A stretch of 64,000 nt of DNA from Inonotus obliquus (GCA_032164295.1 JAJHTX010000001.1:4216001-4280000); one strand, 5' to 3'. Positions 46,477-58,467 are shown, numbered from the stretch's first letter. Notes: generated by a model from the letters alone, not told the origin. Translations and numbers: made by a program.

Positions 46477-48097
46477 ATGACCTTGCTCTTACGAGCACGT
46501 CCACGACTGAAGATTACTCTCTGCTCAGATACTTTCACAAGACATACAGGGTCTTTCGCCCAAGCACACGAGTTTCGGAGATTTTGGAAAAGTCATTTCA
46601 AGCCGAACGAAGAACACTTGCGAGGTAAAATGTCCCATAATATGGCTGTAACGTTCTTGGGCACATCAAGTGGAGGAGGGCCATCTGATACCCGCTCATG
46701 CTCGAGTCTTGCCCTGGATATTCTCGGGAACGGTGACATATGGTGTAAACTGTTTGTCTTGATATTCTGTCAAATTGGTACTGATATCGAATGCGCATTT
46801 TGTCGTTACAGTGGTGGACTGTGCGGAAGGCACGACCCGCCAATTCACGCTTCAGCCTGAACGTTCCGGGCCAAGAAGGTTAAAGACTTCGCGGATTACC
46901 AAGATATTCATCACGCATCTCCACTGTAAGAGTTTGCGCTATGTTTCCAACATTTGTCCTATGTTGACGATTCATTCTTCAGTCGACCACTGTATGGGTA
47001 TTATAACCCTTCTAGCTAATATACTCCGTGGTTCACCTGGCGCCTTGCAGCCTCCACGTTCCAAGCCGGTGAGGTCGAATGAGGGTTTAATGTGACTACG
47101 GAGTTATGCTTACACAGGTCTCTTAATTTCCACAGCCATTAGTTGAACTCTATGGTCCTTCTGGCCTCCGCACGTTTGTACGCAGCATTCTCAGAATGAC
47201 CATGACGGACCTCACGGAGCGCTACTGCGTGAACGAACTGCTTACGCCGTCCGACACACGAACATCCTGTGACGAGTTTGAGATGCATCCTGGCGAATCT
47301 GTCGGTCGCGATATCGTTTCCGTGTCGACGGGTCTTTGGTTTGACCTTGATGTAAAGGGATCGTTGCATATCGATGCTGCTCCCATTACTCACAGAGGTA
47401 CTCTATGCGGCCAAATCCGCATTCCGTAATTTAATTTAACTGATTTGTTTGGCCAAGTAGCTCCTTGTCTTGGATACGTCTTCCGAGAAATCGATCACCT
47501 CCAGCGCAAAATCGTCGTCCTCGGAGATACGAGTGATCCATCAGCGATCACAAATCTCGCTCAGAATGCGTCTCTCTTAATACACGAGGCGACTGACGCG
47601 TACATACCGGTGGAAGTTGACCGGAATTTGAGGGGTGATAGGAAGACTCCCGAGTCAATCTACATGAAGACGGTAGCGAAGGGTCATTCGACGCCTTCTA
47701 TGGCCGGCGCTTTCGCAAAGGAGATAAACGCAGAGAGGCTTGTTCTCAATCATTTTAGTGCCAAGCGAGTGTCCTTCTGGTACTCATCTTTGCGACAGCA
47801 CTGATTATAGCTCGATGCAGATTTCCAGCACCAATTCCTCTCCGCCGCGATAGGCGCAAACTAGTAATGTCAGAGATTGAGCAACAGGCTTCCGCAGCTT
47901 GGGGGATGGGGCGCGCGATAGCTGCCTGTGACTTCATGCGAATCGACATCCCTGGGGCTCCCGTTGAGTCAAGGTTCAAGGAGCCGGACTTCTCTGAAAG
48001 TGCTGAAAGTTCTCCAGAGCACCAGCAGTATCGTCCTTCTGCGTTTCAGGGAACGAGTTCAGCCCGGAATGTGCTTAAGAGAAGACGTGATATTTGA
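46477..48097 (+). CDS. tRNase Z (ribonuclease Z), short form with possible mitochondrial presequence
   Basis: The enzyme cuts the 3' trailer from precursor tRNAs. Five to six exons encode VTFLGTSSGGGPS (46650), VDCAEGTTRQFTL (46812), the zinc-binding THLHFDHCMG (His-x-His-x-Asp-His) formed across the intron 46925-46981, YGPSGLRTFVRS (47157), and the C-terminal VVLGDTSDP, IHEATDA, KGHSTPSMAG and LNHFSAK motifs. The first ATG (46477) adds about 50 Arg/Ser/Thr-rich residues before MSHNMAVTFLG, typical of a mitochondrial presequence; the second ATG (46630) would give the short form, so dual location is possible. LINE-2 begins about 135 bases upstream. A basic tail (NVLKRRRDI) resembles a nuclear signal. 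Confidence 0.88.
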
Positions 48098-48226
48098 TGT
48101 TGTAAAGGTTCGCTGAATACATGCGATAATATACATGCGGCGCTGATACTATGGAAAATGACCCCAGGGTAGTGCGTCAGAACTGGGTGAGAATCTCTCG
48201 AGCAACTAGAAGGGGAGGGCGGAATT

Positions 48227-49837
48227 CTATATCAAGAACTTCGGATTGCCACTAGAGGTGCCTTGAGAGTGAGTTTGGCGCCGAATCCCCAATTCGCGGG
48301 CGGAATTCAGATGCGTCACTGATGTATGGACTATCGGCGCTGCCACCTCCCGGTATACTCTAGCGGAGTATGCGGAGTAGTATCCGACCCTCGCTTCTAT
48401 ACGGAAGAGGCGACTCTCACGACTATCAAAGAGCTTTGCAGGTATGGGTGCGGTAAAGTACTTGGCCCACATTGGTACTTTACATCCTACAGTGTCTTTC
48501 CAAATATGCGTCGTGATCCTAGGTCTGTTTTTATCCTTGTCTGCATTTCCGTTTTTCTCGTTCTCAACTTGTTTCGAAGTTTTGAATGGATTGTTCGCAT
48601 CTGTGTCATGGGTTTCCTTATAGTGCAGGACGAATTCAGGATCTTCGAAGTGCTCAGTAGCGAGGATGTTGGCTCCGACGTAGGAGCGGATATGGATCTC
48701 AGCATGATGGTATCGGGTTTCGTGTAAGCGATCAGTGAGCTCGAGGCAGCCCTTGACGAGCAGATCTCCCCTAGAAAGATATCCGTAAGAGAAGACATGA
48801 TGCTTGGGAGGGAACTGGACGAACCCATCTTTTACATCCCAGGTTATGGTATGCTCATCCCGCAGATTGATCCTCAACGACACGTCAGGTTCTTCTGACG
48901 GTTTCCTTGTATTACCTATACGCTTTCCCCATTTTGGTGGGAGAACTTCAAAGTAATCATTGTCCGAGTTTATATCATCGGACGAGTACTCGGAGCCCGT
49001 ACCCGGCGAAGAGGCTCGATGCCTGGTATCCTCGATGTGAATAGGCACCGTGTCGTCATTTGGGTTGACTTCCATGTCGACGAACTCATCTTCGGACTCA
49101 GGGGATGTGGAACGCGTGTCGTTTATGACGCGGAGGGGAGGACGCGGAGTGGCCTGAGGGTTCTCCACGGTATTTCCCTTCTGCTGTGGCTCGACGAGAG
49201 TGGCTTGTACATTGACCGTGGAGACGGATGTTGTTGGTTGACATCCCGGGCCATTCCCACCTGTTAGCTCGGAGCACGAAGCGGACTTCTGGATGCCTTT
49301 TACTGGGGCGCGAGGAGTCAAGTCGCGGCTACTATCGTCGCTTTGAGTTCTGCGGACGCTTGGAAGGCCAAGCCCTAGTCCGTAAGCCGCATACGACCTC
49401 TTGTGGCCCTTCCGTCCCCTCGATTCCGAGCCGGAAGATGAGGAAGAGGAAGAAGAGGTGGAAGAACAAGAGGAGGAGGTTGGAGACGACGAGCGCGAGA
49501 TTCCGGTAGCAAAAGAGGCCTTCGATCCGTCGGTCGATGTCAACTTGGGTGCGGCTTTCCAGAGTCCTTCAGCAGAGTAGCGCCTTATGTTCAAAGGCTC
49601 CGTGTGTTTCGATTTTGACTTTGAGCTCGACTTTGAGCTGGAATGGGAGCTGGATATGGATTTGGATTTGGGGCGGGGAGACTTGGGACCGGATGGTTTA
49701 GATTGGGATGGTCGAGGGCTGGTGGGTCTAATGGTTTCGAGTGAATCGCTGCGCTTGAGTTTGTGATTGCGCGAGGAGTGAGATGAGGTGTAGGATGTTG
49801 TGTAGGCGGTAGAAGAGGTATTACCAGGAGGAGACAT
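48227..49837 (-). CDS. Ser-rich N-terminus plus conserved-looking C-terminal domain, unknown
   Basis: A single-exon 536-residue protein starting at 49837 (MSPPGNTSSTAY). Residues 1-140 are Ser/Pro/Lys-rich and low complexity (SKSSSKSKSK, SSSCSSTSSSSSSSSGSESR). The middle is acidic (PESEDEFVDMEVNPNDD). From about residue 290 the text looks folded (WGKRIGNTRK, VSLRINLRDEHTITWDVKDG, IHIRSYVGANILATEHFEDP, VPMWAKYFTAPIPAKLFDSR, FRIEARVGYYSAYSARVYRE). I recognise no family; it has no signal peptide or membrane helix. Lack of introns is unusual here. It is convergent with the tRNase Z gene, whose end is 130 bases away. Confidence 0.75.
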   Translation of the reverse strand: MSPPGNTSSTAYTTSYTSSHSSRNHKLKRSDSLETIRPTSPRPSQSKPSGPKSPRPKSKSISSSHSSSKSSSKSKSKHTEPLNIRRYSAEGLWKAAPKLTSTDGSKASFATGISRSSSPTSSSCSSTSSSSSSSSGSESRGRKGHKRSYAAYGLGLGLPSVRRTQSDDSSRDLTPRAPVKGIQKSASCSELTGGNGPGCQPTTSVSTVNVQATLVEPQQKGNTVENPQATPRPPLRVINDTRSTSPESEDEFVDMEVNPNDDTVPIHIEDTRHRASSPGTGSEYSSDDINSDNDYFEVLPPKWGKRIGNTRKPSEEPDVSLRINLRDEHTITWDVKDGFVQFPPKHHVFSYGYLSRGDLLVKGCLELTDRLHETRYHHAEIHIRSYVGANILATEHFEDPEFVLHYKETHDTDANNPFKTSKQVENEKNGNADKDKNRPRITTHIWKDTVGCKVPMWAKYFTAPIPAKLFDSRESRLFRIEARVGYYSAYSARVYREVAAPIVHTSVTHLNSARELGIRRQTHSQGTSSGNPKFLI

Positions 49838-50380
49838 GATTGATACTTCGTAGGAGGTCAATGTTCAGTAAATAGACGGTAGAAGTTAGTAATTGTGTTC
49901 TAAGTACATCATCAATTCATGAGGGCGGCGGTGCTTATATACCTTACATATTGTCGATCATCGTGGTGGCCCTCAGTCTACAGCCATGTGCGCGGTGGCT
50001 GCGTGCCAGTGTGGGCCTTAACGCGCCAATTACGTAGGAAGCTCTGCCAAGGCGACGCGCTTTGGTAGGCCGCAGCACAAGGTTTGGCCATTGTCTGGTT
50101 ACAACACTTGTGAAAATGACGGTCGAGTCGTTTACGTGGTTGGATGGAAGTGCTGCAGTGTAGGAGGAAAGAAGTTGGGGGGCTCAGGATGCTTGTACCA
50201 GAGTGGCTTTTGTATGCAGACCATAATTACGTCATGCAGTTGTAAATGAGTAACCAAATCCTCCAGTCATTTATTGTAAGTACATCAAGCCAAAGTAATC
50301 AAAATCCAACAATCAATCAGAACAAAGCATGCAAAATGATACAAAGCATCCACTATTACTCCAAAATAAGAGATAAGTTT
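49838..50380. other. Intergenic, promoter side of the orphan Ser-rich gene
   Basis: No coding signal is credible. A TATA-like 'cttatataccttac' at 49935-49948 on the minus-strand promoter side of the gene ending at 48227 is possible. Confidence 0.35.
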
Positions 50381-53300
50381 CTAACTAATGCGATGTGGTG
50401 TGGTATCCCAATCCATCTTCTGCGTCAGTATGCCCATCAGGATAAACTCGGGAAGATAAACGTGAAATCCTTCATCCATTAGAGGATCAGTTATCGACCC
50501 ATCACCGTCGACTGTTAGGACGTGTCTATCTGGATGGCCTTTAAGGATTCGGACCGTTGGGTTCTGAAGGGCCACCTGGATAAATAGAAACATCGCAATC
50601 AATTCCAAAAATCCACAGAAACAGCTGACGGAAAAGGAATTAAGCTGACCTTTCCTCCAGCGGAATGAATGACGTTTTTGTATGTTGCGAGTTTTTCGCT
50701 TCGATGAAGGGATTTGGTAAAGTAGAATGTATGTCCGTCGAGGAGTTTCTTATCGGAGGAATGGGCTCTCCGAAGAGCATCTGCAAGCTTGAACTTGTGT
50801 TTCTTCTCGCCTTCGGGGTCTTTGAGGAAGTAGTTATCTGGAGCTTTATGTGGATCATAAGCATTAGGACTCGGCGAAGCTGAAGGGCGGAAGGAATGTG
50901 AGACGCTACTAACGTAGGATACGTTTCGCCTTGACGGAGTCGATTGCCCAAGCTTCCGTGACGATTGACCGGGCAGTAGCCATGGCGCAGAGGAACTTTT
51001 CCGTGCGCCCAATGTTGTTCGCTAGAAGGAGAGTACATTCTGTTGGCTTGGATGCCATCTTGACGCCGAGCTGGCGGAGACCCTACAAAGTAATATTAGC
51101 TCCATGAAAATCTGATGAGAGGGAAAATGGTCCGACTCACTTTGAGTACACTATCACTCAACGTGACTTGCGTCGTCATCAGTCGAATGTCAAATCCCTC
51201 TGGTGTTTCCTCCTCTGACTCCTTCTCAGAAGCCTCTTCCTCTTCATCATCAGAAACTGGGTCCGATATGCGCGGCTTCTTTGCATTCTTCCGCGCACCG
51301 GTACCTTTCTCAACATCCTCACTCTTCCTCTTCCTCCTATTACTCTTCACATCCTCCTCTTCTGCATCACTCTCAGGTGGTGGGATAGTACTTGAGTGCC
51401 CCTTGCCTTTCTCCTCCTGCACCGCAGACGTTGATCCTGATCTAGTTTTTGTCTTTTCTGTTCCGTCTTCCCAAGAACCGCGGAATCGACCTGACCGTTT
51501 TTCCTTTTCGAACTTGATAATATCCAGCGCGTTTTCGTGTAACTTGGCGGTTGCCTTGGAGGCTGCACGTCTCTTGGATGGAGTACGCTGGAGAATAGAA
51601 GATGGAATGATCGGAGAAGGGTGAGAAGATAGACGAACTGCTTCATTTGAGAAAAGTCTTGAGCGTGAAGGCGATCCAGCTGCAGAATCAGGTGAAGAAG
51701 CTGGGGACTCGTTTTCTTGCTCCTGTTTCTTAGCTGGAGTGCGAGGTGCAGGACGTCCGTGCTTTGATGAAGTCAAACCTAAGGCGACGTCTGTAACCAC
51801 AGCGGTATCTGAATGTATCCGGCTTAATTGCGAAGAGGATTTCTGCGGAGTTGGAATCTCGACGAAGACTCTCTTTCCTGAAGTTGGACCTGGGACCGAA
51901 GAGTGTTTGCGCAAGGGTGTCGTGGGCTCGTCTTTGACTGCGGGAGCCTTTGAAGGGCCTGGTCTCTGTACACGCCTTGATCTTCTAGGGTCGATGCTTT
52001 CCTCGTCATCCTCCAGGTCTTCTTCCTCTTCATGCCTTGTGCGGAACCTCAGTTTTGTTTTCGTTGTCGCGGCGGATGGTTTGTCAGACGCCTTGATCGG
52101 AGACAAAGCTTCGTCCGAGGAGAATTCGTCGTCGTTCATGGCTTCCAGCGCTGACTTACGCCTCCCTTCAGAAGATCTGGATGCTCCAATGGCACGCTCC
52201 TTCGAAGAACGTACCTTATCCTGCGCCGCCTTGCTTGGCTTGCCTACGCGCTGTGGTGAAACTTTGCCACTGAAAGCGTCATCGACATGGATGGCCTTTG
52301 CCGCTGCGCCCTTCTTCGAAGGTGACATTTTCCCGGATTTAGGCCCTACTCGCGATACCACGCCCCGCTTTTGCGGCACGAATTCCTCGTCGTCGTCGCT
52401 TCCGATATCCGATCTTGCACGAGACCTCGTAGTTCGTTTCGCGGGAGAAGCTCGCCCTTGTCCACGTCTCGAATCCGCATCTAGATCACTTTCATCGGTG
52501 TTCCCCTTTCTCCGCTTACTTGCTCGACCTCTAGCCCTGGGAGGCTGCGAGTCTTCCTCCTCCTCCTCCTCCTCCTCCTCCTCCTCCTCTTCTCCGCTCT
52601 GCTTGTTCTGTTGGATGTTCAACCTCGCTCCGGTAGGTTTCAGAGGGCTACCTCGGATTTCTCCTTGGCTACTCTTAAATAGAACGCTAGCTGGCCTTGT
52701 CGGACTCGATTGATGCGCATTCCATAGCCTTGGACCTTGGCTGGCATTCGCAGAATCCTTCGCTTCGTTATTTGTTTCCGATTCCACCCGTTCTGTATCC
52801 GCTTTATCTTTCTCCGCTCTTTCAGCATCCAAACTTGATCGCTCTATCTCATCAAGCTCTTCGTCTGTCAGTGGTGAAATATGTCGCTTGCATACAAGAT
52901 CACCAAAGTTCACTCCCGGAGGGAAGCTGACATATTTTTCTTGAGCGGGTGTGATTAGCGTCCAGGATGCAAAACAGTCCTCAAGCCAAGTGTGGTTTAC
53001 AATGGGAATGTTCCACTCGCGTGCTTTCGTCGACTTTTCTCCTTTTATACTGATGGCGCCAGATGATCAGTGCTCTACCCTAAGTATTATGCGTAGACAT
53101 GTGCTTACTAGGCAGCTACGACTACTGTATTCTGCGCCGTCATTTGTGGCGTAAAGGATCCACCCATGAACTCGATAAGTTTCTTCAAGTATCGTCGTGC
53201 GTCACCCTCGTAGTTCGTGGCTGTGACTTTGTGGTTCTCAAAACCGAGAAGCGGAGGTCGCGGAGAAGGGAAATGCAATAGTTGGTCCAATGGTGAGGTT

Positions 53301-54451
53301 AGGATACCTGATTTATGGACACTGAAAAGCCACGAGAGTGTCCCCACTGTTTTGTTCGCGCGCACAGCCTATCGATGAAGCAGGAGTATGTGAATTATTG
53401 AAACATAGACGGAGAATAAATATATCCTCACCTTCACAAATGCCACGCCAAGCCGATGTAGCGTAACGTAGACGTCGGCGCTATCAACGTCTGCAGCTTC
53501 ATCGCCACTCAGCTGAACAATTACTCCTCCTGCCCGCTTCACAGATGCTTCCACAGCTTCTCGGCGACCATTCGCAAGACTCAGACTCGAGCTGAGTAAT
53601 ATCCGTTTTCCATTCCAGATATTATTCTCGGATCGACCTTGTACCACGATCTTCTCAGCCGGCTCCTCCTCAAGAACCGCCGCTTTCACTAGAGCCTTCG
53701 TGGACGGCGCAAGGCGAGCCTTGTTAAGCGCGTAGTTCGTGCGTAGTAGTGGAGGATCGGGCCATAGATATGTATCCTCTGACAGCCGAACGAGAAGTTT
53801 AAAGCAATCGTCAAACCAGTGGGGAAGGACCACCTTGACGCGCGTCGCAGAAGCATAGTGCATCGCAGTGAGATATTTATCGGAGTCAGGCCGCGCCGCC
53901 AGGACGTGTGTGCAATCGCGCGTGTATCCTTCGCGAAACAGACCTCCGAGGGCGTTGATTCCTGCTGCGATGACTTCCGTGTCACACGGTTCGAGCTATG
54001 GCATGTACATCAGCCAGAATTCACAAAAGTCGCGAGTCGCAACGCACATCTGCAACACATGCCACTACTCCAGAGAAGATCATGATAGGGTCGGCAGAGA
54101 AGTATTTAGACCTTGGAAAATTATCAGACTGGTAAGTGGCTTGGTTGGAGCAGAGTGACGATGACTCACTCTTGCAGCTTTCCCTGCACGATGCTTCGGT
54201 CGACCCATTCGTCCTTTGCACATATGAGGTAGAGTGGTATAATCAAAAGTGAGAGTTCTCACAGTGACAATTTGAGCATCCTGCGATGTCCGCTCTCGGC
54301 CTTCAAATTGCAGCGTATTAGAGATGACATGGCTCGCATCTGGAAAGTCGACCATTATTGCGCCATTAGCATCAAGGAGCTTCGAGAGCTCATTTTGGCG
54401 ATGTTCCGGTAAGTTTGGTGACACTGAATATCGGATGCCACTAAACAGCAT
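50381..54451 (-). CDS. Multi-BRCT DNA-damage protein, Brc1/Rtt107-like
   Basis: Brc1/Rtt107 binds phosphorylated histone H2A at stalled forks and scaffolds repair. The start at 54451 (MLFSGIRYSVSPNLPEHRQN) opens an N-terminal BRCT array: FSGIRY and VTDEWVDRSIVQGK, then YFSADPIMIFSGVVACVADL, VLPHWFDDCFKLLVRLSEDT (53800), then ATNYEGDARRYLKKLIEFMG and IPIVNHTWLEDCFASW (53000). A 550-residue, highly charged linker follows (52900-51150; poly-Glu run, Ser/Lys-rich, PVKDEP-type sites), then two C-terminal BRCTs (VTEAWAIDS at about 50960; GHTFYFTKSLHRSEKLATYK, LPEFILMGILTQKMDWD). Six BRCTs with a 4+2 split by a long linker is the Brc1 layout. Several introns occur in the BRCT parts; the linker is one exon. 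The antisense ORFs over it are artefacts. Confidence 0.85.
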
Positions 54452-54671
54452 TGTATGAATGAATGTAAAGAAACAACAGATACATCATGGACTGCACGCG
54501 ACGCATAACGGGTGGAATCCTCACACGTGATGTGACGGTACGCTCTTTAATGTTGTTCCTAGCTCTTTAGAAATAAAGATAATCCTAGCAAAAGTTATAA
54601 AGCAGATGATATTAATGCTATATACTGGACCTTGACTAGAAAGTTAGTTAGTGAAAGCGTAATTTTTAAGA

Positions 54672-54680
54672 AAAAAAAGG
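54672..54680 (-). terminator. RNA polymerase III T-run terminator of tRNA-Gly
   Basis: A run of A's on the + strand (54671-54678), i.e. T's on the tRNA strand, lies about 25 bases after the tRNA 3' end. Oligo-T is the standard Pol III stop. Confidence 0.6.
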
Positions 54681-54700
54681 ATGTAACATTGCACCTATAT

Positions 54701-54772
54701 TACGACGAAAGGGAGTCGAACCCCAGCCGCTTGCTTGGAAGGCAAGCATGATAACCGCTTCACCATCATCAT
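54701..54772 (-). tRNA. tRNA-Gly (anticodon UCC)
   Basis: The 72-base minus-strand sequence folds as a tRNA. The acceptor atgatga pairs with tcgtcgt (two wobble pairs). The D arm is gtga/tcat, with an A-box like TGGTGAAGCGG. The anticodon stem cttgc/gcaag encloses loop CTTCCAA, anticodon TCC. The T arm is gggg-TTCGACT-ccc(t), one wobble, with a mismatch at the stem base. The discriminator is A. The D-arm text GCGGTTATCAT is as in other eukaryotic glycine tRNAs. No intron. A run of T on the minus strand follows at 54680-54672, a good RNA polymerase III terminator. Confidence 0.93.
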
Positions 54773-54978
54773 TTCGAAATGTTTGTGTTTGTATATTGGT
54801 GATTCTTGTATATGAACTTCCTGCAGACTAGCTATGGTGTAGGTGCAGTATTACGATTCCGCCAAGGAGTTATGCAAGATATTCAACTTCGGGACGACTA
54901 CACTAGAGTTCGGTCCATTGTGCCCATTTCCCCACCCCAGAGGCATCGTAGGACTTTGCATAGATGCTGAGATAGAGC

Positions 54979-55223
54979 TCATTCCGAACTAAAAAGAAAT
55001 ACAAAATGAACTGGATTAGGGGCGTAGGTTAGGATAGTATGCATGTTAATCTGAAGGTACCAGTATGATAACACTCTTCTAGAGTAAAAAATAATGAATG
55101 AGTCCCCCAAGTCGGATAAAAATGAAGTTCAACAACTTACAATGACTTATCTTCCACCTTGACGTTCCCTCCATCTTTATCGACACCAGCAGTGTAATGC
55201 GACCGTAGATTGATCCATGCCAT
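54979..55223 (-). CDS. Possible small two-exon protein, unknown
   Basis: The ATG at 55223 begins MAWINLRSHYTAGVDKDGGN and VKVEDKS, followed by a good intron (gtaagt at 55144, ending ctctag at 55080), and a second exon RVLSYWYLQINMH ending at a TGA at 54981-54979, about 60 residues in total. I recognise no family. Splice sites are good, but no other evidence supports it. Confidence 0.22.
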
Positions 55224-56551
55224 GATACAATCATGACGACAGAAAACGCGAAATTGCTTGCCCTCAAGAATCAAGACAAATCACGTGACATTGGAATTCG
55301 TAATCTGTAATTTAATTTTAATTTTCATTCAACCGATACCAGTACCAGTAGTACCACTCACCAGTACCAGTAGTACCACTCACACCGATCACCCTTTTGC
55401 TTCTATTGTATTGAGTCGTGCTAATCAAGAGCTGAGTTCATGGTCCGTTATTTGACTCTTTTCAGTGATCACAGCTTCTTTGGTGGATTACCGATTTCTA
55501 TCGGTGGACCTCTCAAAACCCGACGAGCTAGTTTTTCTGCTGAGATGAACAAATGTCAGAGCCATAAGCATGTATGTATTGCATGACTGCGCATCCCCCG
55601 GAACTGATTTAAACTCTCGGAACAGCGTCACTGACTTCATTCCAGCGGAAGCCCGCCGAGGCTGTGTAACTGGTCACCTTACTAGCTACGCCTACGTCGG
55701 TTGATCACTTTACCGCAGGTTAGGATCGTAGTGCACAATGGGGATGCACAATCAAAACCGTGCCTGTTCTGTGAAAGCCTGTTGCTGGCGAAAGAGGCGC
55801 CTTGATAAATTTGGAGATCTGGTATCATCATGTATACGCTTTGTGATAGGACAAGTTGTGTTACTACTCTCGGAGCATTTTCCGCAGAGTCGCTTCAAGT
55901 TCAAGGCTTGATGATGGTTCTCGAGTCCTCCGATATTCCCCGAATTTCGATTGGATCACACTCTTAGAAATCGGAACGTGCCGGAACCGAAGCAGTCCCC
56001 ACACCATCGTTATCTCTCTTCTGGCGTCTCCACAACTTCCATGCTCCGGCCTTGAACCTCGGATTTTCATCTATCCTGGCGACGCGTATGCTATGACCGT
56101 ACGTGTACCAAAACTCTTCATCAAACGCGGGGTTTCTGCGGTGTAAAATATACTAATCGTTGCTCAGAGATGGAATTCAAGAGCGTTACGGAAAGCTTTC
56201 AGCGCTCATGGATTTAGATCTGGTACTTCCGAATTGAATTGGTGAACATAAATAGGCTCCCCACCCCCACCGTCTTGGCCATGAAGGTTGGGCTTACCAA
56301 TGCGGGGCATAGATTCACCCCGCGATATTCAAGACACAGGATGGGTCATGGGATTGTGTTTGTGCTTCTGACCTTGGTCCGGTCTCGCAATCCAATTCGA
56401 TTCCTCCTCTCATGTGATGCTTCCTTTCCCTCCCTTGATAATCATATAAGTATTACCTATTCTCAGCTCTCACCCGTCTCATCGACTCGCCTCTTCTTCT
56501 CATTCCTCCCAACTCAGTTCTCCTGCTTGCTACTCTTTACTCTTGTTCATC
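55224..56551. other. Intergenic region upstream of aldehyde dehydrogenase
   Basis: Apart from the small tandem repeat at 55339-55382 I see no feature. CT-rich stretches with 'catataagtattacc' just upstream (56444-56458) and a pyrimidine-rich leader at 56480-56550 are the likely ALDH promoter. Confidence 0.4.
55339..55382 (+). repeat. Two perfect 22-base tandem repeats
   Basis: The unit ccagtaccagtagtaccact plus 'ca' occurs twice head to tail. It is itself built of 'agtacc' words. No link to the GGTACC elements is evident beyond the shared gtacc core. Confidence 0.7.
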
Positions 56552-58467
56552 ATGCCGTCGACTTTTGAGTATGTTTGGGATACCCCTGCCTACAAGGGCA
56601 AGACTTCCTTCAGCACCGGTCTCTTCATCGGTGGAAAGTCCGTCGATGGTGTTGATGGGAAGACTTATGAGTACGTCCGGGCTTCCTTGTCGTGCTGATC
56701 CCTTCAATGCCAATTTGACCCTGTTTTATCCAGTGTTGTCAACCCTTGTGCATATTCATTGCTCCGTTAGCTCCTGTCCTTGTCTGACGTATTATCTAGC
56801 GACTGGCAAGGTTGTCACATCGATTTCTATTGGCGATAAGAAGGATGTCGATCTCGCAGTCAAGGCAGCACAAAAGGCATATGAAACCGTCTGGGGTCTC
56901 AAAACTCCTGGGCACGAGCGTGGAAGGCTGCTCATGAATCTTGCAACTTTAATGGAGAAGCATGCGAATGAACTGGCTGCCATTGAGTCACTTGATAATG
57001 GTGCGTTTATCTTGGCTTATGTCATCACCGTCATATCTCCTGACATGTGGTCTGATTATTAATCTTAGGCAAGTCTTTCTCATGGGCAACGACTGTCGAC
57101 CTTCCGGGATCTATTCAGTGCATCAGGTACTACGGTGGTTGGGCCGACAAGAATCACGGAAAGGTCATTGAAACCGACGAGAGCAAGCTCGCGTACACTC
57201 GTCATGAACCAATTGGTGTCGTCGGCCAGATCATTCCTTGGAACTTCCCTGTAAGATTATTGTCCTTCGTTTAACGTCTAAACACGCTCTAATATCTGGA
57301 ACAGCTCCTCATGCTCGCATGGAAGCTTGGCCCTGCGCTCGCAACTGGTAATACGGTTGTACTGAAGCCTAGCGAATTCACTCCGCTCAGCGCTCTCCGC
57401 ATGGCCGATCTTATCCGGGAAGCTGGAATTCCAGACGGTGTTGTCAACTTCGTTAATGGTCTAGGACATGTAACTGGACAGGCTATCGCCGAGCACCCTG
57501 ATATCGAGAAGGTTGCATTTACTGGAAGCACGCTTGTCGGTCGTAAGATCATGGAGGCTGCTGCTAGGACGAATTTGAAGAAGGTTACTTTGGAACTCGG
57601 TGGCAAGAGCCCGAACGTCATCTTCGACGATGCGGACATCCAACAGGCTGTCGACTGGGCTGCTCATGGAGTTTTGTGAGTTGCCTTGATGCTAGAATTT
57701 CTGTGGGATTCTGACTTGTTGTGTAACGTAATAGCTGGAACCACGGTCAGGCTTGCTGCGCTGGAACTCGTATTTTCGTGCACGAAAAGGTTTACGACGA
57801 GTTCTTGACTAAATTCACCGCGAAGGCTCAGTCGCTCAAGATTGGTGACCCATTCGGAGCTGACACCTACCAGGGCCCTCAAGTTTCGCAGATTCAGTTC
57901 GACGTAGGTTTCTCGTCGTTTGCGTTGCCGTTCCTGATTAATCTGATTTTATTTCTGGTAGCGTATCATGGGCTACATTGAGTCAGGGAAGACGGATGGC
58001 GCGAACTTGCATCTTGGTGGTGCACGTATTGGATCAGAAGGTTACTTTATCCAACCGACAATCTTCACTAACACGCGACCGGACATGAAGATTGTGCGCG
58101 AGGAGATCTTCGGGCCCGTCGGTGTTGTGATCAAGTTCCACGACGAGGAAGATGTGATTCGTCAGGCGAATGACACTCATTACGGTCTTGCCGCCGCTGT
58201 ATTCAGCAAGAACATCGACCGTGCGTTCCGTGTCGCGCACAGACTCAATGCTGGAACTGCCTGGATCAATTGCGCGAACACCTTGAACACCCAGATTCCG
58301 TTCGGTGGATTCAAGCAGTCGGGTATTGGTCGCGAACTTGGCGAGTATGCGTTGGCAAAGTGAGTTTCTCCTTCTTTCGTGTTCAACGCGAATGTTTTCT
58401 GACACTTTCTCTTTGCAGCTACTCGGCTATCAAGGCTGTACACGTCAACATTGGTATGTCGATTTGA
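56552..58467 (+). CDS. NAD(P)-dependent aldehyde dehydrogenase
   Basis: This class oxidises aldehydes such as acetaldehyde to acids. About eight exons encode roughly 500 residues, the usual length. The start at 56552 reads [20 protein letters not shown]. Landmarks: [48 protein letters not shown] (57210), [32 protein letters not shown], catalytic Glu in [12 protein letters not shown] (57595), catalytic Cys in [11 protein letters not shown] (57750), [13 protein letters not shown] (58105), and [19 protein letters not shown] (58300). The last short exon ends VNIGMSI. The protein lacks a targeting signal and is likely cytosolic. It is the fungal ALDH class used in ethanol or aldehyde utilisation. 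No defect seen. Confidence 0.95.

Noticed and set aside
51739..52713. 324-residue open frame on the + strand opposite the BRCT-protein linker
   Set aside because: It is the antisense of a low-complexity Glu/Ser/Lys coding exon; its Ser-rich text mirrors the GAG/TCC repeats and it has no own start context or domain.
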